Positions 16,418 to 25,676 of a stretch of DNA of 64,000 nt are shown here, one piece after another. Source of the DNA: Propionibacteriaceae bacterium (lineage in GTDB: Bacteria > Actinomycetota > Actinomycetes > Propionibacteriales > Propionibacteriaceae); assembly GCA_031267645.1 (NCBI GenBank), contig JAIRYW010000076.1, positions 1 to 64,000 on the forward strand. The letters are read 5' to 3'. A program made the translations under genes and the position numbers. The notes beneath the pieces were generated by a model. That model saw only the letters and a program-made list of their open reading frames with translations, was not told the origin of the DNA and ran no database searches. Positions within the stretch are counted from its first letter, which is position 1. Each line of letters opens with the position of its first letter.

Positions 16418-17098
16418 TCAGTCCGAGCCGGGGCTGACTAGGCCGTCCTCGTAAGCGGCCACGACGGCTTGGACCCGGTCGCGGGCCCCCAGCTTGGCCA
16501 GGACGTGGCCGACGTGGGTTTTGACGGTGGCCTCGGACACGAACAGGGACTGGCCGATCTCGGAGTTGGACAGGCCGCGGGCCATCAGGGCCAGCACCTC
16601 CCGTTCCCGGTCGGTCAGGCCCTCGAAGCGGCTCCGATCCGGCCTCGGAGGAGGGGCCAGGCTGGCGACGTGTTCGATCAGACGTCGGGTCGAGGCCGGG
16701 GCGATGACGGCCTCGCCGGCGTGGACGGTGCGGATGGCGGCCAACAGGTCCTCCGGCGGGCCGTCCTTGAGTAGGAAGCCGGAGGCTCCGGCCCTGATGG
16801 CGGCCAGCAGGTACTCGTCCAAGTCGAAGGTGGTCAACATGATGACGCGCGGCCCCTCGGCCCCGTCTGGGGTGGCGGCCAGGATGGCCTTGGTGGCGGC
16901 GATCCCGTCCAGGATCGGCATCCGCACGTCCATCAGGACGATGTCGCAGGGCTGCCGCGCCACCAGCTGGACGGCGGCCGCGCCATCGTCGGCCTCCCCC
17001 ACCACGGCCAGGTCGGCCTGGGAGGCGATGATCATGGCCAGACCGGCTCGCACCAGTCGTTGGTCGTCGACTAGGACGACCCGGATCGGCTGACTCAC
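16418..17098 (-). CDS. NarL/LuxR-family response regulator
   Basis: The 226-residue protein has a receiver domain (VVLVDDQRLVRAGL, Asp in DIVLMDVRMP, Lys in FLLKDGP) and a C-terminal LuxR helix-turn-helix with LTDREREVLALMARGLSNSE. The GTG start overlaps the TGA of the upstream kinase gene (GTGA), so the two form one operon. The target genes are not obvious from the context. Confidence 0.92.
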   Translation of the reverse strand: MSQPIRVVLVDDQRLVRAGLAMIIASQADLAVVGEADDGAAAVQLVARQPCDIVLMDVRMPILDGIAATKAILAATPDGAEGPRVIMLTTFDLDEYLLAAIRAGASGFLLKDGPPEDLLAAIRTVHAGEAVIAPASTRRLIEHVASLAPPPRPDRSRFEGLTDREREVLALMARGLSNSEIGQSLFVSEATVKTHVGHVLAKLGARDRVQAVVAAYEDGLVSPGSD

Positions 17099-17832
17099 GA
17101 CCCGTCTCCTTCCGTTCGACCCGGACCGGGCCAGGCGTCCTGATCGGGGTAGGGCAGGTCGAGTTGGACCCGGAAGCCGCCTTCGCCGGTCCGACCGACC
17201 GTCAGCCGCCCGCCGAAGACCTCGGCCCGTTCCCTCATGCCGACGATGCCCTGGCCGGGGAAGGCCGTCGGAGCGGGATCGTCGGTGGCGCGGTCGGCGC
17301 TTAACGTGTTGCTGACCACCAGACGCAGCCGGTCGGGCAGCCAGGACTCGCTGACGGTGGCCCGCGCCGTCGGGCCGGCGTGCTTGATGACATTGGTGAG
17401 AGATTCCTGACAGACCCGATAGACCGCCATGCCCGGTCCGGGCGGCAAGGGCCGGGGCGAACCGGTGCGGACGTGGGCTAGGTCGAGCCCCAAAGCCCGG
17501 ACCTGCTCCACCAAGGCGCCGATGGCCTCGACCTCGGCCACCGGGCTGAGCTGGGGGGATTCGTCGCCGCCGTGAAGCAGGCCGAGCACGCGCCGGCAGT
17601 CGGCCAGAGCCCGCCGGGCGGTGTCGGCGATGGTGTCGAGGGCCCGGCCGGCCGCCTCGGGGTCGGCTTGGGCGGCGTACCGCCCCCCGTCGGCCTGGAC
17701 CACGATGACGGACAACGAGTGCGCCACCACGTCATGCATCTCGCGGGCGATCCGGTTCCGCTCGTCCGCCACCGCCTGTTCCGCCCGTTGGCGGGCCAAA
17801 GCTTCGCCTTCGACCCGTCGTCGCTTCCTCAC
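17095..17832 (-). CDS. Soluble NarL-type sensor kinase (HisKA_3 plus HATPase)
   Basis: A phosphodonor for the NarL-type regulator. The H-box is ERNRIAREMHDVVAHSLSV and the ATPase part ends with GIVGMRERAEVFGGRL. At about 245 residues it lacks the membrane and sensor part of DesK/NarX-type kinases. An in-frame TAG lies two codons upstream of GTG 17838, so there is no hidden N-terminal extension. GTG 17832 is chosen because the -10-like TAGTCT (17844-17839) sits six bases before it, giving a leaderless transcript. Confidence 0.85.
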   Translation of the reverse strand: MRKRRRVEGEALARQRAEQAVADERNRIAREMHDVVAHSLSVIVVQADGGRYAAQADPEAAGRALDTIADTARRALADCRRVLGLLHGGDESPQLSPVAEVEAIGALVEQVRALGLDLAHVRTGSPRPLPPGPGMAVYRVCQESLTNVIKHAGPTARATVSESWLPDRLRLVVSNTLSADRATDDPAPTAFPGQGIVGMRERAEVFGGRLTVGRTGEGGFRVQLDLPYPDQDAWPGPGRTEGDGS

Positions 17833-17954
17833 CGCCACAGACTATGCCCCGATCCGCTCGACCGGACCTTCCGCGGGCGGCCGGCCGAACTGGCGTCGGG
17901 CCGGATCGCCTGGGCGGTGGCGGAAGTGGCCGGGCACTGTGCCAAGATGGCGCC

Positions 17955-19121
17955 GTGAACCGGATACGGATCGTCTGTGCGCCCGACTCGTTCAAAGAGT
18001 CGATGAGCGCTTTGGAAGCCGGCAACGCCATGGCGGCCGGAGTGCGCCGGGTGCTGCCCCAGGCCGACTGCCTGGTCGTGCCGATGGCGGACGGCGGCGA
18101 AGGCACTGTGCAAGCCTTGGTCGACGCCCTGGGCGGGCGCCTGATCGAGGCGCCCTGCCATGACGCCCTGGGTCGGGCGACCACGGCCGGATACGCCTGG
18201 GTGGAGGATCATGGGCTGGCCGTGATCGAGATGGCGGCGGCCTCCGGGCTGGCTCAGATCGACCCCGCCCAACGCGATGTGCGGCGAGCCACCAGCCTCG
18301 GCGTGGGCGAGTTGATCCGCCACGCCCTCGACCTGGGGGCGCGCCGCTTCATCGTCGGCCTGGGCGGCTCCGCCACCAACGACGCCGGCGCCGGCATGGC
18401 CCAGGTCCTAGGCCTGAGGCTGTTGGACGACCAAGGCGACGACCTGCCGCCGGGGGGCGCCGCTCTGGCTCGGCTGGCCCGGGTCGACCTCAGCCGGCTC
18501 GACCCCCGTCTGAGCCAATGCCACTTCGACATCGCCTGCGACGTCGACAATCCCCTGCTCGGTCCCCGCGGGGCCAGTGCCGTCTTCGGCCCGCAGAAAG
18601 GGGCCGACCCGGCCATGGTGGCCGAGCTGGACGCCGCTCTGACGGTCTGGGCCGACCGGATGGAAGCCGAACTGGGCCGAACGGTGCGCGACATCCCGGG
18701 GGCCGGGGCGGCCGGCGGTCTGGGGGCGGCCTTCGCCGCTCTGACCGCCTCGACCATGCGCCGGGGCATCGACATCGTGGTCGAGACGGTCGGCCTGGCC
18801 GACACGGTGGTCGGAGCCGACTGGGTCTTCACCGGCGAAGGCAGCGTCGACTCGCAAACCTTGCACGGCAAAGTGCCCTGGGGCGTGGCCCGGACCGCCG
18901 CCCAGGCCGGGGCGCCGACCGTCATCTTCGGCGGTCGTGTGGCCCCGGGCAGCGAAGCCCTCCTGAGCGACACCACCGTCGCCTTGGTGCCGATCCTGAA
19001 GTCGGCCCAAGACCTGCCGCAGGCTCTGCTGGAAGGGCCACAGAACTTGGCCGACGCGGCCGAGACCACCCTCCGTCTGCTCCTGGCCGGCGCCCGCTGG
19101 GGCGGGCCGTCGAGCACCTGA
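17955..19121 (+). CDS. Glycerate kinase (GarK/GlxK family)
   Basis: It phosphorylates D-glycerate with ATP, in this family usually to 2-phosphoglycerate. The 388-residue product is of normal length and has the typical start IRIVCAPDSFKESMSALEA, then PMADGGEGT, GLGGSATNDAGAGMAQ (about residues 129-144) and FTGEGSVDSQTLHGK (about 288-302). GTG 17955 is preferred to the longer frame because homology begins at once and a -10-like CAAGAT lies six bases before it. The convergent neighbour is a LarA-family racemase, which suggests that glycerate or a related hydroxy acid is handled here. Confidence 0.92.
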   Translation: MNRIRIVCAPDSFKESMSALEAGNAMAAGVRRVLPQADCLVVPMADGGEGTVQALVDALGGRLIEAPCHDALGRATTAGYAWVEDHGLAVIEMAAASGLAQIDPAQRDVRRATSLGVGELIRHALDLGARRFIVGLGGSATNDAGAGMAQVLGLRLLDDQGDDLPPGGAALARLARVDLSRLDPRLSQCHFDIACDVDNPLLGPRGASAVFGPQKGADPAMVAELDAALTVWADRMEAELGRTVRDIPGAGAAGGLGAAFAALTASTMRRGIDIVVETVGLADTVVGADWVFTGEGSVDSQTLHGKVPWGVARTAAQAGAPTVIFGGRVAPGSEALLSDTTVALVPILKSAQDLPQALLEGPQNLADAAETTLRLLLAGARWGGPSST

Positions 19122-19245
19122 TCGACCAGACAGCCCCGAGGCTTCGGCCCCGGCGATCACGCCGTCGCGCCCTTCGGCCGGCCGGGCGGTCGCGGACGGC
19201 GCTTCCCCGGCCCCGCCGCCCGTCGAGCGGCCCCGGAGCGGCCCC

Positions 19246-20556
19246 TCAGTCGACCGCGGCCGGGCCGCCGTAGACCGGAATGACATACGGACCCTCCGGC
19301 ACCACGGCCACGACCGGGTCGCCGGAACGGGCGATGGCGTCGGCCACGGCCTGGTCGACCGAGTCGATCAACTCGACCCCGGTGATACGTCGCTCAGCCT
19401 CGTCCAAACCGCCGGTCAGGAGCTGGATCGTGCCCACCCGCATCGGCTTGAGCTGCATCTCGGTCTGCCACTCGTCGACGTCGGCCAGCGCCTTGCCCAT
19501 GATCGAGGCCAGGAAACGCTCCGGCCCCAATTCGACCAGCCGGGCCTGGGACTGGCGGAACTCGGGGCTGCCGAAGCCCTCAGAGCACTCCGAGACGATG
19601 ATCAAAGACCCGCCCGGCCGCAAAATGTCGATCGGCGTCACCATGCCCTTGACGGTCTGATAGTAGGTCTTGTCCAAGGGGTAGCCGGCGGCCGAGGTCA
19701 CGACCGTGGAGTAGCGTCGGGGCAGCTGGGGGCAGGTCGACTGCGACACGAAGTCGACCGCCGCCAGATGGCTGGCCTCGATCTCGCCGAAGGTGACGCA
19801 GACCAGGTCGCGGTCCTCGTCCAGAACGGTGTTGAGGGCGTACAACTCCCCCACCCGGCGCACGATCTCGAGCTGGGCTTGATGCAACGGGTTGCCCCGC
19901 AGGTTGCACTGCACGGCCAGCGGGTCCTCCATGAAGGTGGCGTTGTGGAAGGTACGGATGGTGCGTTGCCCGGCCACGCCTGGCGCCACCACCTTGCGCC
20001 CGCCCGACCAGCCGGCCATGAAATGGGGCTCGACCAGGCCGGTCACGATCCGCAGGTCGGCCTCGACCAGGCAGCGATTGACCACCACCGGCACGCCCCG
20101 GGTCTCGGTCACCCCCAGGTCGACCAGACCGGCCTCGTCCCGCGCCAAGTGGTTGACCACTCTGATGTTGTCCAAGACCCAGGGGTCGCCGATCAGCTCG
20201 GCCAGCTCCTCCCCCTCGTTGGGCCGGTGCAGGCCACAGGCCACCAGCACGGTGATGGCCCCCTGGTCGATCCCGGCCCGCATCATCTGCTCGATCATGG
20301 GCCTCAAGAAGAGACCGTTGGGGACCGGCCGGGTGATGTCGCAGACCACCACGCAGGCGCTCCGGCGACCCTGGGCCAGGCGGCTCAAGGGCGGCGCGGA
20401 GACCGGCTGGTCGAAGACGGCCAGGATGGCGGCCCGGGGATCGGGCAGCTTGGGCAGGGGCTGTTTGCGGATGACGGTGGCTTCGGCCCCCGGGGGCAGG
20501 TGGAGCGGCAGCGTGCCGCGGCCGTAGAGCAATTCGATCGTACGAGGGCCGTCCAT
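19246..20556 (-). CDS. LarA-family nickel-pincer-dependent 2-hydroxyacid racemase/epimerase
   Basis: The 436-residue protein has the LarA catalytic set: His in CGLHRPN, His and Lys in VEPHFMAGWSGGRKVVAPG (the Lys binds the pincer cofactor) and His in TFHNATF. The family flips the stereocentre of lactate or other 2-hydroxy acids by hydride transfer to a nickel-pincer nucleotide. Its substrate here is unknown. No larB, larC or larE cofactor genes are in the window. It has a strong Shine-Dalgarno (GGGAAGGGGAAG). It follows an ABC sugar-type importer on the same strand and converges on glycerate kinase, so a glycerate or sugar-acid route is a fair guess. Confidence 0.85.
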   Translation of the reverse strand: MDGPRTIELLYGRGTLPLHLPPGAEATVIRKQPLPKLPDPRAAILAVFDQPVSAPPLSRLAQGRRSACVVVCDITRPVPNGLFLRPMIEQMMRAGIDQGAITVLVACGLHRPNEGEELAELIGDPWVLDNIRVVNHLARDEAGLVDLGVTETRGVPVVVNRCLVEADLRIVTGLVEPHFMAGWSGGRKVVAPGVAGQRTIRTFHNATFMEDPLAVQCNLRGNPLHQAQLEIVRRVGELYALNTVLDEDRDLVCVTFGEIEASHLAAVDFVSQSTCPQLPRRYSTVVTSAAGYPLDKTYYQTVKGMVTPIDILRPGGSLIIVSECSEGFGSPEFRQSQARLVELGPERFLASIMGKALADVDEWQTEMQLKPMRVGTIQLLTGGLDEAERRITGVELIDSVDQAVADAIARSGDPVVAVVPEGPYVIPVYGGPAAVD

Positions 20557-20691
20557 GGCTTCCCCTTCCCGCGACCGGGGCCACCGCGTCCCGGTTCCGC
20601 CCCCATCGTAGGACTGTGGCCGGGCTGCCGCCCGCCCGGGGCGACCCGGTTGGCCGGTCCAGTCGCTCCCGGCCGACGGCCCCGGCCCCGC

Positions 20692-21513
20692 TCAGCGACT
20701 GGCGCCGGCCAACAACCCGGCCACGAATTGGCGTTGGAAGATCAGGTAAACCGCCACGATGGGTCCGATCACGATCAAGCTGGCGGCGCTCAGCAGCGGC
20801 AGGTCGGTCGAGTGGGGGGCGACGAAGAAGCCCAAACCGGCCGGAGCGGTGCGTCGGTTGGGGTCGGACACGATGGTGACGACGAGCAAGAACTGGTTCC
20901 AGGCCCACATGAAGTACAACACCGCCAGCGTCGCCACGGCCGGCCTCGCCAAAGGCCACTGGATCCAACGCAGACGTTGCCAGGGGCTGGCCCCGTCCAG
21001 CACCGCTTGCTCGACCAGTTCGGTCGGCAGACCGGCGAAGACCCGACGCATCCAGTAGACCCCGAAGGGCAGGAAGGCGGCCGCTTCGACCAGGCTGAGG
21101 GTGATCAAGGAATCGGTCAGGTGGAGCTGGCGCAGATCGTGGTACAAGGGCACGATGACGACCTCGATGGGCAAGGTCAGGCCGAGCAGGAAGACCAACC
21201 CCAAACCGGTCCGCCCGGGGGTGCGCATGGCCCCCAGACCGTAGCCGGCCAAGGTCGCCAACAACACCGTCAACGGCACCACGATCGCGCAGACGATCAG
21301 GCTCGAGCCCATCAGGCTGGCGAAGTGGCCCTCCTGCCAAGCCGTGGCCAAATTGCCCCAGGAGAAGCGCTCCGGCCAAGACAGCCCGGCGACATGGGCG
21401 CCGGGCGGGTGGAAGGCGGCCAGGACCAGCCCCAACAAGGGTGTCACCAGGCCCAGCGCCATGACGGTCAAGACCAGGTACGAGGCGACGCGCTCGACCG
21501 GACTGGTCCTCAT
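20692..21513 (-). CDS. Carbohydrate ABC transporter permease, MalG type
   Basis: A 273-residue permease with six membrane helices. The EAA-type loop is in the VEQAVLDGASPWQRLRWIQ region, which contacts the ATPase. The start overlaps the stop of the MalF-like gene by four bases. No ATPase gene lies in this cluster; CUT1 systems in actinobacteria often share one ATPase (MsiK type) encoded elsewhere. Confidence 0.9.
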   Translation of the reverse strand: MRTSPVERVASYLVLTVMALGLVTPLLGLVLAAFHPPGAHVAGLSWPERFSWGNLATAWQEGHFASLMGSSLIVCAIVVPLTVLLATLAGYGLGAMRTPGRTGLGLVFLLGLTLPIEVVIVPLYHDLRQLHLTDSLITLSLVEAAAFLPFGVYWMRRVFAGLPTELVEQAVLDGASPWQRLRWIQWPLARPAVATLAVLYFMWAWNQFLLVVTIVSDPNRRTAPAGLGFFVAPHSTDLPLLSAASLIVIGPIVAVYLIFQRQFVAGLLAGASR

Positions 21514-22442
21514 CGGTCCTCCCGGCCTTGGGCCAGGCGGCCGGCGGCCAGGGCGGCCACCAGGACCAGGCCGCTCAAGACCACGGCCAAAGCGGCGGCG
21601 TGGCCCAGATCGCCCGCCATCAAGCGCTGGTACACCAACAGGCCGGGCACGTCGGTGCGGTGGCCGGGCGAACCGTTGGTGGTGACGAAGACGATGTCGA
21701 AGCTGGCCAGGGCCGAGATGACGGTGACGGTCAGGGCCAAGCCGATCTCGGAGCGCAGGCCGGGCCGGGTGACGGACCAGAACTCGCGCACCGGACCGGC
21801 CCCGTCCAGCCGGGCGGCCTCGTACAGATCACGGTCGATCCGCCCGCAGCCGGCCATGAACAGCATCATGCAAAGCCCGGATTGGACCCAGGCCCCGATC
21901 AGGCCGATGGCGATCAGGGCGTAGTCCCACTCCCCCAACCAGGCCCGGCCCTGGTCCAGGCCGAACCAGCCCAGGACCTGGTTGACCAGCCCCTGCGGCG
22001 ACAGCGCCCAGCGCCAGACCACGCCCACCGCCACCAGGGGCAAGATTTGGGGCAAGAAGAAGACCAGCCGGAAGACCGCCAGGCCCTTGATCCGCCGGCG
22101 GGTCAACAGAGCGGCCCAGACCAGCCCCAGGCCGACCGGGACGAGGGAGAAGAAGATCACAAGGACGCCGGCGTGCAGGATCGAACCGCGCAGGATCGGG
22201 TCCGTCAGCACGTCGACGTAATTGGCCCAGCCGCGCCAAGTCGCCTGGTTGACGCCGTCCCAGCGCCACAACGACAGGTTGACGGTGCGGCCGGCCGGGT
22301 ACAAGATCAGGCCGCCGTACAGCAGCAAGGCGGGCGCGACGAACCACAGACCCGACCATTGCCGCCGCCCGCCGGCGACCGGCCGGGCGGTCCGGCCGGC
22401 CCTGGCCGCCGACCGCACCCGGGCGGCCCCCCTCACGCTCAT
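21510..22442 (-). CDS. Carbohydrate ABC transporter permease, MalF type
   Basis: A 310-residue inner-membrane permease with a basic N-terminal tail (about 25 residues), six helices and an EAA loop in DLYEAARLDGAGPVREF. It pairs with the MalG-type protein encoded downstream and receives substrate from the lipoprotein encoded 11 bases upstream. Confidence 0.9.
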   Translation of the reverse strand: MSVRGAARVRSAARAGRTARPVAGGRRQWSGLWFVAPALLLYGGLILYPAGRTVNLSLWRWDGVNQATWRGWANYVDVLTDPILRGSILHAGVLVIFFSLVPVGLGLVWAALLTRRRIKGLAVFRLVFFLPQILPLVAVGVVWRWALSPQGLVNQVLGWFGLDQGRAWLGEWDYALIAIGLIGAWVQSGLCMMLFMAGCGRIDRDLYEAARLDGAGPVREFWSVTRPGLRSEIGLALTVTVISALASFDIVFVTTNGSPGHRTDVPGLLVYQRLMAGDLGHAAALAVVLSGLVLVAALAAGRLAQGREDR

Positions 22443-22452
22443 TCGGCCAAGC

Positions 22453-23781
22453 TCAGCCCTTGCTCTCCTGCCAGTCGGCCTGGACCGAGGCGATGAAGTC
22501 GGCCGGCGTCAGTTGGCCGGCGATGACGGCCTGCAAGCCCTGGGTCAAGGTGGTGTGCATGGTCGGCGTGGCGTGGTCGTAGAAGGTCACGATGCCGGAG
22601 TCGCGCACGGCCTGGGCGTAGGCCTGGCGCAGGTCGCTGGCGACGCCCGGCGCGGGCTCCGGAGCGGACTCGACGTTGACCGGCAACATGCCCAAACCGA
22701 CCGAGATGCGCGCCGCCTGGGCCGAGGCCAGGTAGTCCAAGAAGGCGGCCGCCACCGTGGCCTTGGCCGACCGGGCGGAGATGGCGAAGCCGGCTGTGAA
22801 ACCCTGGCCGGTGACCGGTTCTTGGAGCGTGCGGCCGGGGAAGCTGAAGAAGCCGACCTCTTCACCCAAGCCCTCCTGGACCGTGCCGACGGCCCAGGAG
22901 CCGTCGACCGTGAAGACGGCCTGGCCCTGGGCGAACTGGGCCCGGGCGTCGTCCTCCTTGGTGCCGTTGGCCGAAGCCGGGAAATAGCCCTGCCGGGCCC
23001 AGTCGGCCAACTCGGTCGTGGCCTCGACCGCGGCGGCCCGGTCGATGGTCGCCCCAGGCTGGCCGTTGACCCAGTCCTGGGCCGCCGCGACGCCGAACAG
23101 GCTGGTCAACAGACCGCCCCAGAGGTGGATGCCGCCGTCGTCCAACGAACCCAAGGCGATCGGCGTCAGACCGGCGTTCTTGACCGCCTTGAGGGCGATC
23201 TGGAACTCCTGCAAGGTGCCGGGCGGCGCCTCGACGCCAGCTTGGTTGAGCAGTGATTTGTTGTAGAAGACGCCGGTGTAGGAGGCCCCGCCCGGTATGC
23301 CGTACTGGGCTCCGACGCCGTGCGTCCGGCCGTCCGGGCTGAGCCGGAGCTGGGCCAGCTCCGAGGCCGGGAACTTCGACTCCCAGTCGTAGGCCTCCAG
23401 GTACGGCGCCAGGTCGAGGACGTGGCCGGCCGGGGCCACGGTCTGAATAGCGGAGTCGACGTATTGCACCAGGTCGGGCGCGGAGTCGCTAGTCAGGCGG
23501 TTGACGACGTCGGTCGCGAAATTACCGCAGTCCTCGTATTGCTTGTCGAACGTGATATTGGGATGGAGCGCGGTGAAGCCGTCGATCAGATCCTCGACCG
23601 GGTGGGCGTCGCAGTAGGCGATGACCAGCTGGACCGGCTCGGTCGGCAAGGTGGTGTCGACGGCCGGCGGTGGGGTGGCCGAGTTGGACGGGACCGGGTC
23701 GCCGCTGGGCGAACAGCCGGCCAAACCGCCGACGGCCAACAGGGCCGCCGCCAAGCATGCTGACGTGATCTGGTTTCTCAT
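22453..23781 (-). CDS. Extracellular solute-binding lipoprotein, CUT1 family
   Basis: The 442-residue product has a lipoprotein signal with lipobox LAGC at about residues 20-23 and a family 1 binding fold (ALHPNITFDKQYEDCGN, WAVGTVQEGLGEEVGFFSFPG). It should capture a sugar, oligosaccharide or polyol outside the cell for the two permeases that follow. The substrate cannot be read from the sequence; the LarA neighbour suggests a sugar acid. Confidence 0.9.
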   Translation of the reverse strand: MRNQITSACLAAALLAVGGLAGCSPSGDPVPSNSATPPPAVDTTLPTEPVQLVIAYCDAHPVEDLIDGFTALHPNITFDKQYEDCGNFATDVVNRLTSDSAPDLVQYVDSAIQTVAPAGHVLDLAPYLEAYDWESKFPASELAQLRLSPDGRTHGVGAQYGIPGGASYTGVFYNKSLLNQAGVEAPPGTLQEFQIALKAVKNAGLTPIALGSLDDGGIHLWGGLLTSLFGVAAAQDWVNGQPGATIDRAAAVEATTELADWARQGYFPASANGTKEDDARAQFAQGQAVFTVDGSWAVGTVQEGLGEEVGFFSFPGRTLQEPVTGQGFTAGFAISARSAKATVAAAFLDYLASAQAARISVGLGMLPVNVESAPEPAPGVASDLRQAYAQAVRDSGIVTFYDHATPTMHTTLTQGLQAVIAGQLTPADFIASVQADWQESKG

Positions 23782-23853
23782 AGTTGGAACCTCCTCTGGG
23801 TCGGCGGCCGAGGCCGCCTCGGTGGGGTGGTCGATGGGCGGGCCAGGCCGGCC

Positions 23854-25275
23854 TCAGTCGGTCAAGACTCGACCTTTCATCTCGGGCAGTCGGATGGCTC
23901 CGACGGCCGCTATCAGGAAGAAGGCGGCGAAGAGGACGAAGGTCCAGGACTTCGAGTGGACGAAGACCAGGGGCGCAATCAAGGGCGCCGCGATCGAGGC
24001 CAGGCGCCCGAAGCCGGCCGCCCAGCCGGACCCGGTGCCCCGTAGCCGGGTCGGGTAGATCTCCGGGGTCGAGGCGTAGAGCGCGCCCCAGGCTCCCAGG
24101 TTGAAGAAGCTGAGCAACATGCCGGCGGCGATGATGGTGGCCGGACGGTCGGCCTGGGAGAAGAGGGCGGCGGCCACGGCGGAGCCGACCAGGAAGGTGG
24201 CCAGGGTGGCGCGACGGCCCCAGCGCTCGATCAGAAAGGCCGAGCAAGCGTAACCCGGCAGCTGGGCCAAGGTGATGATGAGGGTGTATTGCAGCGACTT
24301 GGTGGTCGAGCCCAGGTCGGCCGCCAAGATGGTGGGCAGCCAGGTGAAGGCGCCGTAGTACGAGAAGTTGACGCAGAACCAGACCGTCCAGATGGCGATG
24401 GTGCGCCCGATCATGGGACGGCTGAAGAGGGCCGCCACCGAAACCTGGCCGGGCTCGAACTCGGCCCCGGCCTCCTCGGTCGGGACCGTCTCAGGCTGGG
24501 CCGGGCCGTCGGTCGGAGCCGCCTCAGGCTGGGCCGGGCCGGACAGGACGGCCGCCTGCTCCGGGCTGAAGCCGGCCGAACGTTCGAAGGCCGCCACCGC
24601 CCGTTCGGCCTCGTCCAAACGGCCCTTCGACTCCAAGAAGCGGACCGACTCGGGCAGGGTACGACGGATGACGACGGCGTAGATGGCGGGCAGGGCGCCG
24701 ACGGCCAAGGCCAGTCGCCAGCCCTTGTCGCCGAAGGGGCCGTCGGGGGCGGCCACGTAGTATCCGATCAGGGCGGCCAGAGTCCAGCCCAAGGCCCAGA
24801 AGGCCTCCAACCAGACGATCACCCGGCCTCGGATGCGCGGCGGCGAGAACTCAGACACCAAGGTCGAGGCGACCGGCAACTCGGCCCCCAGACCCAGGCC
24901 GACCACGAAACGCAGCCCGATCAGCAGGCCGACCGACCAGGCCAGGGCGCTGGCCCCAGTGGCCAGGCCGTAGATCAACAAGGTGACGGCGAAGACCTGG
25001 CGCCGCCCCAGGCGGTCGGCCAGCAGACCGCCCAGAGAGGCCCCGATGGCCATGCCGGCGAAACCGGCCGAGGCGATCCAGGACTTCTCGGTCACGCCCA
25101 CGCCCCAACTGGCCGGCAAAGCGACCAGGACGAAGCTGATCAGACCGACGTCCATGGCGTCCATGGCCCAGCCCAAACCGGACCCGACCAGCAGTCGGCC
25201 GTGCAATTTGGTGAAGGGCAAGCGATCGAGTCGGCGCGAGCGGCTGTGGCCAGTCGCCGTCACAGTATTCGGCAT
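23854..25275 (-). CDS. MFS metabolite:H+ symporter
   Basis: The 473-residue protein has 12 helices and the MFS motif ADRLGRR between helices 2 and 3. Its first helix, GWAMDAMDVGLISF, resembles the NiaP/sugar-porter-like symporters for organic acids or vitamins. A hydrophilic central loop contains two similar stretches, AQPEAAPTDGPA and AQPETVPTEE, a short internal duplication. It stands 72 bases upstream of the solute-binding protein gene and may be the first gene of that operon. Confidence 0.85.
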   Translation of the reverse strand: MPNTVTATGHSRSRRLDRLPFTKLHGRLLVGSGLGWAMDAMDVGLISFVLVALPASWGVGVTEKSWIASAGFAGMAIGASLGGLLADRLGRRQVFAVTLLIYGLATGASALAWSVGLLIGLRFVVGLGLGAELPVASTLVSEFSPPRIRGRVIVWLEAFWALGWTLAALIGYYVAAPDGPFGDKGWRLALAVGALPAIYAVVIRRTLPESVRFLESKGRLDEAERAVAAFERSAGFSPEQAAVLSGPAQPEAAPTDGPAQPETVPTEEAGAEFEPGQVSVAALFSRPMIGRTIAIWTVWFCVNFSYYGAFTWLPTILAADLGSTTKSLQYTLIITLAQLPGYACSAFLIERWGRRATLATFLVGSAVAAALFSQADRPATIIAAGMLLSFFNLGAWGALYASTPEIYPTRLRGTGSGWAAGFGRLASIAAPLIAPLVFVHSKSWTFVLFAAFFLIAAVGAIRLPEMKGRVLTD

Positions 25276-25342
25276 GACAACACAGGATACACGGGTATAC
25301 CAGGACCGTGGCGCCGGCGACCGTTCCCCGGACCGGGTGGCC

Positions 25343-25624
25343 TCAGCGCTGGTTGGTGGCTGTCTGTTCCTTCTCCCACAAGCTGAGCTGCTGCTCCAAG
25401 GCCTTCATCAATTCGAAGACCTGGGAGGGCGGGATGCGCACCCGCGAGACGATGGTGGCGTTCAAGATCAGATCGCCCGAGGCCTCGTCCCGGATGGCCG
25501 GCTCGGTGAAAGAGGAGAAGTCGAGCACAAAACAATCCTTGGTGTGCCAAGCGCGCACGAAGTCGGCGAACTCCCCCGACAATTGGTCTGGCGGCAAGGA
25601 GATCTGGATACGTTGTTCGGGCAC
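25343..25624 (-). CDS. DUF3467-family protein
   Basis: A 93-residue protein with the DUF3467 pattern: QISLPPDQLSGEFADF near the start, then FVLDFS and VVSRVRIPP-like ATIVSRVRIPPSQVFELMKAL. The role of the family is unknown. The GTG start is preceded by the -10-like TAGGCT (25636-25631) with six bases between, suggesting a leaderless mRNA. It lies alone between the MFS gene and the nucleosidase gene. Confidence 0.8.
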   Translation of the reverse strand: MPEQRIQISLPPDQLSGEFADFVRAWHTKDCFVLDFSSFTEPAIRDEASGDLILNATIVSRVRIPPSQVFELMKALEQQLSLWEKEQTATNQR

Positions 25625-25676
25625 GACCCGAGCCTACCAGCGGCCGCCCGCCGGCTGGATCTCAGACGGGTTGGGT

